Shown here piece by piece: positions 58,804-64,000 of a stretch of DNA of 64,000 bases (positions within the stretch are counted from its first letter, which is position 1; each line of letters starts with the position of its first letter). The notes beneath the pieces are model-generated. The model was not told the DNA's origin. It was given only the letters and a program-made list of their open reading frames with translations, and ran no database searches. This DNA is from Polyporus tsugae (lineage: Eukaryota; Basidiomycota; Agaricomycetes; Polyporales; Polyporaceae): the NCBI GenBank assembly GCA_024305745.1, contig JAHRBS010000014.1, positions 1,495,501 through 1,559,500 of the forward strand, written 5' to 3'. The position numbers were made by a program, and so were the translations under genes.

Positions 58804-60852
58804 TCATACCAGCAGGGGTAGCAATGGATCCGCGTCCCTCCGGTCCAGGATATCGTAATGTCCCGGTCTGATAAGAGGGAGGGGAAGCATTCAGCGGGAG
58901 GAGCCATGGACTTGGCGAACGTCAGCACGCACCTGTACAGGAGGTTCACCGGCTCGATGACTGTGAACGGTGCATTCTGGAACGGAACGAAGGACACCTG
59001 CCCTTGCCGGTCGTGCCCATCGAGGTACGCGACGTTCACGTTCACCTTGAGCGCGGTCGCCAGCGCGTTCATTTGCACATGATCTGCAGTGGCAGTAAAT
59101 AGTGAGCATACTGTTCATCTTCTGTCTCGCCAGAGTGACGCGTATGATAATTCGGATGCCAGTTGTGAGAATGGAGGCTGTAGCGCGTGCACTTCGTCGC
59201 ACAAGTCTGTGCGGGTTTACAAAGAGAGTGGAAAGTGCATATTCATGACGCATGAAAGACGGCAAGGGTGGATGAGAACATGGCCCCTCGCAGATCCATA
59301 GGCTCACAGGGCACACAGCCGAGTGTATTCAGAAGTATTTCAGGACGTAATTCCAACCACCCACCCTGAACGCAATCAAGTGGGATTGTGCGACGCAGTC
59401 CAGAAACGAGGCAGAGAGTTTGCACGTGCAGGACATGACATCATGCAACATCGGAAGTTCTGGACAGCAACGGTCGCGACGCTCGGAAGCCCACATGGGG
59501 GTAACATGCCCGAGATGAGTATCATTCTCACGGGAGTCCCAGAAAACGTCCGCAAAGGGAGAACGGGCACGGCCATCACTCACCTGCTTCCTTTCCTACG
59601 GCCTCCACAAAGTTATTGCAAAACCCTTCGGGGTCCATCTGCTCTCCAGTTTCAGGATGCAAGAGGAATGCAGCATAATCCGGGTTCGTTTTGATCTCGG
59701 CAGACGTTAGTAAGCGCAGGAAAACGACGATAGAGTTGGAGACTGGAATGAGATGCGTAATCATAAGCGACCTCGTGGCTTTGAACAGCTACCGAAGTAG
59801 TCCTCACCTTCAGGGCTGTTGAACGCTTCGAGAAGCAGGTCTATCGTCAACAGGCGGTTGTCCACAGGGTTGACGATCTGGTTGATCAGCCCGACCAGGC
59901 AGTCGTAGAAGTCCTCGAATACTAGTCTCTGGAATCCAACGTTTTCGAGCTGTGGGATAGTCGCCTCGAGGACGGACAGAGCACTCGACGCCGCGAGCAG
60001 ATCGTCGGATGAGTTCAAGATGTTCTCGACGTACGCGAACGCAAGTGCTGCGGGACAGTCCAATTTCAGCTTTCGTATGCCATGAATTCTCGTCCTCATG
60101 CATTGCCGTACTTACCCCGATAAAAGCAGTCACCTAGTCGCACGTACGAGTCAATATTAGCACATCGCCGCATGTAGCCTACGCAACCAGAGACATGGCG
60201 ATGGAAAAAGATACTGACCATCTCCGCGGGCACGCCGGACGCCAATCCAGCCTTGGTTCATGAGCCAGTCGATTTGCTCGACAAAGAACTGGAATCCATT
60301 CTCGTACTCCTCGCGGAGGACAAGCATAGGCGCAAGCGGCGCTATGAGCGGGCGGTCTGGCACGGGAAGCCCATCGCCCGGGAAGGCCTACTCGACTCCG
60401 TCGTCAGCACACGCGCCATACGTGACACAACGTACGCATATACGTACCTGCACATGGTCGAAGAGGCCAGCCGGGGGGAGCTCCTCGACGGTGTCTTTAA
60501 TCAGCCATGCCCATCAGCTTGTGTGAACACGGCGTACGGTCAGCGGAAGAGCGCACCTTGGGATGCATCGGCCATGTGCACGTCGTGGTCGTGGTCGTCG
60601 TGCGGAGGAAACTCGTCTACATCGGGGAGATCGGCGGTCCTTATCCTCGCTGCGGGTGAAGTCGAACGCGTCAATCGTCAATGCCGCACAGTCCCGCGCC
60701 GCGCCGCCGCCACCCAGACTCAAATTGCGACGTAACTTACGCGCTTCGGGGGATCGGGACGCCTGCGCCTGCTCACCGCCACTGCCGCCGCTCGTCGCAG
60801 CGGCGGGGACGTTGAGATGGCGGTCGGTCGAGTCGCCAAAGAGTGCGCTCAT
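58804..60852 (-). CDS. Otubain-type deubiquitinase (OTUB1-like)
   Basis: This is a multi-exon cysteine protease that removes ubiquitin, with preference for Lys48 chains in the family. The ATG at 60852 starts SALFGDSTDRHLNVP, and a His/Asp-rich exon (DEFPPHDDHDHDVHM) follows. The catalytic loop is spliced as RGDG|DCFYRG: the first part ends near 60230 and the second starts near 60132, and the Cys is the nucleophile. Helical parts DFYDCLVGLINQIV and VVFLRLLTSAEIKTNPDY, and the segment MNALATALKVNVNVAYLDG, match otubain. The catalytic His lies in the last exon in LLYR|PGHYDIL, before a stop at 58804. There is no transmembrane part. The N-terminal two or three exon junctions are uncertain. Confidence 0.87.
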
Positions 60853-61690
60853 GGTGGTGGTCGTCTGGGCAGAAGAAGAGATAGTTGCGAGCACAAGCAC
60901 GCGTACGGGCGGCGTGCATTAAGTATCCTATTATCATGTTATCCTCTGGGCGCCGCCGCGAGCTCGAGCGTGCCAAATATTGTGCTTCAGTGACAACACA
61001 AAGAAGTGGGGCGTACACTGCCTCATTTGCACGCTGCGGCCCCTCGTGCTGCACTCGACGGCCCTAGAAGGGGGCGGATTTTGCCGACGAGGACGATGGA
61101 AGATTAATGTTCGAAGGGCGTCCTCTTGAAGGTGCGCTCAGGGCTTCACTTGGCTTTCATTTCCGTCGTTCTCGCCTGAACTGTTCAACGTAGAAAGGAG
61201 GCTAGGTCTGAATCCGATGATGCTGATTGGGCTGGTTGAGGGCTAAACAGTTATTGGGCCGTTGAACTTGTGCCATAGCGCATAAGCACTTACATACTAA
61301 CATTAGGTAGTAAATACTACTGCTAGTGCTATAATGGACTTCTGTATGAGTCCCAATGTCCCAATTCCAATTCCAATCAAAAGATCGTACTGATCTCGTC
61401 TGTGTGCAAGCGCCCATGCTCACCCTGCAGTTGTAAGCTCATCTTCTGGCCTCCCCCTCCTTCCTCTCATCCCAGTGGCCTCACTTAGTGGGGTCATATA
61501 TAGTACACTTGCAGCCATAGTACACGAACGGTGTGCTACTGAGGTGAGTCATACAGTTTCGTGAGTCATAGGCCTGCCACTGCACCTGTGTAGTGTAACG
61601 TAGCCTCACGCGTAACTTTCAAACTTTCAGCCTATTCTTCCTCTAACTGACCCGAAGATCACAGGAGCGTAGTACGTATCCAGCCGTTGC
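60853..61690. other. Divergent promoter region of otubain and DEG1/PUS3
   Basis: No gene recognised. A TATATAG-like element at about 61496-61502 could serve the rightward gene. Confidence 0.4.
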
Positions 61691-63238
61691 ATGCCCGGTG
61701 GCTTCAGCTACCGTCTCTTACGACCTTATGCAAGATTCACGAGAATGGAGCCCTACAAAAACTGGTCGCGCGAAGAGCTGATCGCCCGCCTCCAGCACCT
61801 CGACCCCCACCACGACCGGCCCCGGCCACAGCAGCAGCCCCAGGGGAAGCCGTTCGACTTCGACGCGTATCCGAAGCGCAAGATCGCGCTCAAGTTCACG
61901 TACAATGGGATCCACTACGGTGGGATGGAGTTCCAGCGCGACCCCGCGCTGCCGACGGTCGAGGGCGTCCTCTTCGACGCGCTCGTGCACACGAAGCTGG
62001 TCGACCGTGCGGGAGGATTAGATGGATGCGGCTGGCAGCGGTGCGGGAGGACAGACAAGGGTGTGAGTGCGGGAGGGCAGGTGGTGAGCCTCTGGGTACG
62101 GAGTAATCTTGGCGAGAAACTCGAAGCAGGAGTGGAGACGGTGGAGACCGAAGAACCCAGACCCAGACCCGCCTCTCCTCCCGCATCTGACAACTCGGAC
62201 GGACCGGGGCTCGAGGGCGACTTCGGGCTGATGGGCGACTTCGACGACGAGCCCACGAACGGCTCCATGTTGGCGCAGCCCGCTCCCCAGGCCGAGCTCG
62301 AGTTCCCGTACGTCTTCGCAGTGAACCACATCCTACCCCCGACGATCCGCGTGCTCGCCTGGTCGCCCGTCGCGGACGACTTCTCCGCACGCTTCAGCTG
62401 CCGCTGGCGACACTACAAGTACTTCTTCTCCGCGCGCGGGCTCGACCTTAGCGCGATGAGCGACGCCGCCGCCCGTCTGCTCGGCGAGCGCGACTTCCGC
62501 AACCTCTGCAAGGTGGATGCGAGCAAGCAGCTCACCGTCTTCACGCGTCGCATCCTGCATTCGTCGATTGACCGCGTGGACGCCGACGACGACGGAGAGC
62601 TGTGCGTGTTCAATCTCCGCGGGAACGCGTTCCTGTACAACATGGTGCGGCACATCATGGCGGTCCTTTTCCTCGTCGGCTCGGGGCTCGAGAAGCCGTC
62701 CATGATGGGCGCACTGCTCAATGCCGACCCCGCACGGCCCCTTCCTGCGTTCCGCGACGGCGAGGACCCGCCTCCGCTCCTCACGGGCAAGCCTGACTAC
62801 CAGATTGCCGACCCTCTTCCTCTAATGTTGTGGGAGTGCGGCTACGACCAAGGTGCGCTCGACTGGCGCGTCGACCGCTCCTCCAACAAGGGCGGAGACT
62901 CGGCGAAGAGCCCACTGCGGGGCATGATATGCGCGCACGAACGTGCCACGATCACCGCCGCGCTCGACGCGCACTTTCTCAAGGCCGCGGAGGCGCATCA
63001 CAAGCCGCCTCAGCAGTACTTCCCGATCGGCGCGCCGGGGATTGAGCCCCTCCCTCCTGGGGCGATGATGAGTGTACCGCTGGGCGGGGGGATGGTGAAG
63101 CGTGCGGGAACGTACGTGCCGCTGTTGCAGAGGAAGCGGATGCTGACGCCCGAGGAGGTCAACGAGCGTTATCGCCTGGGTCGAGGGGCGAAGAAGCTTG
63201 AGCGGAAGGCAGCTGCAGCTGACGACGCGGACGAGTGA
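61691..63238 (+). CDS. DEG1: tRNA pseudouridine(38/39) synthase
   Basis: This is a single exon, 515 codons from the first ATG. The second ATG at 61745 (MEPYKNWSREELIARL) matches the conserved start of Deg1/Pus3 and may be the real one, giving 497 aa. The TruA-type fold shows KFTYNGIHYGGMEFQ; the catalytic aspartate is in CGRTDKGVSAGGQVV. FSARFSCRWRHYKYFF, GERDFRNLCKVD and FNLRGNAFLYNMVRHIMAVL follow, all family motifs. The enzyme makes pseudouridine at positions 38 and 39 in the tRNA anticodon arm, in nucleus and cytosol. An acidic spacer of about 45 residues (62150-62290) interrupts the domain, and the C-terminus is basic. Confidence 0.93.
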   Translation: MPGGFSYRLLRPYARFTRMEPYKNWSREELIARLQHLDPHHDRPRPQQQPQGKPFDFDAYPKRKIALKFTYNGIHYGGMEFQRDPALPTVEGVLFDALVHTKLVDRAGGLDGCGWQRCGRTDKGVSAGGQVVSLWVRSNLGEKLEAGVETVETEEPRPRPASPPASDNSDGPGLEGDFGLMGDFDDEPTNGSMLAQPAPQAELEFPYVFAVNHILPPTIRVLAWSPVADDFSARFSCRWRHYKYFFSARGLDLSAMSDAAARLLGERDFRNLCKVDASKQLTVFTRRILHSSIDRVDADDDGELCVFNLRGNAFLYNMVRHIMAVLFLVGSGLEKPSMMGALLNADPARPLPAFRDGEDPPPLLTGKPDYQIADPLPLMLWECGYDQGALDWRVDRSSNKGGDSAKSPLRGMICAHERATITAALDAHFLKAAEAHHKPPQQYFPIGAPGIEPLPPGAMMSVPLGGGMVKRAGTYVPLLQRKRMLTPEEVNERYRLGRGAKKLERKAAAADDADE

Positions 63239-63449
63239 TGTTTCCCCACGGGACCCGACTCCTCTACTCATACCCTACCCCACGCTGCACAGAGGATATA
63301 CAACTGTATCACGAGGTATAGAAGTACATTGCGCATTATATTACGTGTAGAGCAGACTATATGCTAATTTCCCGCTGCTCCCTCCTGCCGTGTCTAGATC
63401 CGAGTTCCACCGTTTTTGTTGTACAGTCCGCGACCCCGTGCGCTCGTTT
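63239..63449. other. Short 3' spacer between converging genes
   Basis: AT-rich around 63290-63365, a likely shared polyadenylation region for the DEG1-like and aminotransferase genes. Confidence 0.4.
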
Positions 63450-64000
63450 CTATGCGCACGGCACGGACCAGCCCTCCCACTCTACCCGCCCCTCCTGGAT
63501 CTCCGTGATGCGCTCGTACAAGCCCCGCGCGACGGGCCCGAGCGCGCCCTCATGTGGGGGGAGCACGATGTCTGCGCCGTTGTACCCAATGCGCCCTACT
63601 GCGGCGACGACAACGGCAGTCCCGACGGTGAATGCCTCCAGCAGGCGGCCCTCCTCTGCCCACGCGGAGAGCTGCGGGAGCGTCAGCTCGCGCTCGACCG
63701 GATGCAGACAGACGTCCGGCGATAGGCCGGGCAGCGTCGTGTGCGAAGGGTGCGCCGCGACGAGCTCCAGTGTCGAGGCGCGCGTGATGCCGGGGAGGAT
63801 CGTCCCGTCCAGCGGCGGGGTGATCACGTCCAAGCCTGCCCATGCCGCTCAGCACCGCATCATCGATATGTAACGCTAGATCACTCACCACCGTCGTCGC
63901 GGCGGACGACCGCGAAGAAGTTCATGGCGCCGGCCTCGGTGACCCTGTCGCCAAGCAGCCAGAGGCACTGGTCGTACCCGAGCTTGGCGGCCTGCTGCTG
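63450..64000 (-). CDS. Branched-chain amino acid aminotransferase, C-terminal part (cut by window edge)
   Basis: Two exons are visible: from beyond 64000 down to 63889, then 63835-63450, with a 53-nt intron (GTGAGT donor, GGGCAG acceptor, phase 1). The fold type IV signature reads CLWLLGDRVTEAGAMNFF, then LDVITPPLDGTILPGITR across and after the splice. ELTLPQLSAWAEEGRLLEAF and GTAVVVAAVGRIGY then match BCAT proteins. The enzyme uses pyridoxal phosphate to interconvert valine, leucine and isoleucine with their keto acids. The Lys-bearing N-terminal half lies outside the window, so mitochondrial or cytosolic targeting cannot be judged. Confidence 0.92.

Overview
This window is nuclear DNA from a filamentous basidiomycete, most likely an Agaricomycete of the polypore type. 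The evidence is GC-rich coding DNA, genes broken by many short GT-AG introns (about 50-70 nt) that are phase-consistent, F-box-like families with the 'LPPELTDRIIDHL' type N-terminus, a DUF6533-type membrane protein, and a glyceraldehyde-3-phosphate dehydrogenase gene with very small 5' exons. Exon boundaries below come from reading splice signals together with frame continuity and family similarity. No transcripts were available.

Layout. (1) 1-20 kb is an accessory region with F-box/LRR-like families. Family A has a C-terminal fragment at the left edge, a decayed fragment near 5.6-6.0 kb and an intact 603-aa gene at 6.4 kb. Family B has genes at 10.8 and 12.6 kb and a broken inverted copy at 18.3-19.8 kb. 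A TIM-barrel PEP-hydrolase-like gene (9.0-9.9 kb) lies between them. The 12.6 kb gene and the inverted copy, each with its promoter, form two arms of about 1.7 kb in an inverted duplication. The arms enclose a KAR4/METTL14-like MT-A70 gene (14.7-17.7 kb). (2) 20.4-31.9 kb is a housekeeping block on the minus strand: an ERCC6L2-like Snf2 ATPase, a KES1/OSH4-like oxysterol-binding protein and cytosolic leucyl-tRNA synthetase. (3) 33.9-41.2 kb holds an SLC49/FLVCR-like MFS transporter, GAPDH and a DUF6533-like membrane protein. (4) 42.7-54.2 kb is a lineage-specific secreted-protein cluster. It has two intact SurE-like secreted phosphatases plus one truncated copy, all on the plus strand, and five paralogous small proteins on the minus strand that look GPI-anchored. 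Part of it arose by duplication of a convergent SurE/GPI-protein module. (5) 57.0-64.0 kb returns to housekeeping genes: an NHP6-like HMG-box protein, otubain, the DEG1/PUS3 tRNA pseudouridine synthase and the C-terminal part of a branched-chain aminotransferase.

The best candidates for undescribed biology are the five-member secreted family with its co-duplicated SurE partner, and the inverted duplication around the METTL14-like gene. I saw no CRISPR array, recognisable transposon protein, rRNA gene or confident tRNA.
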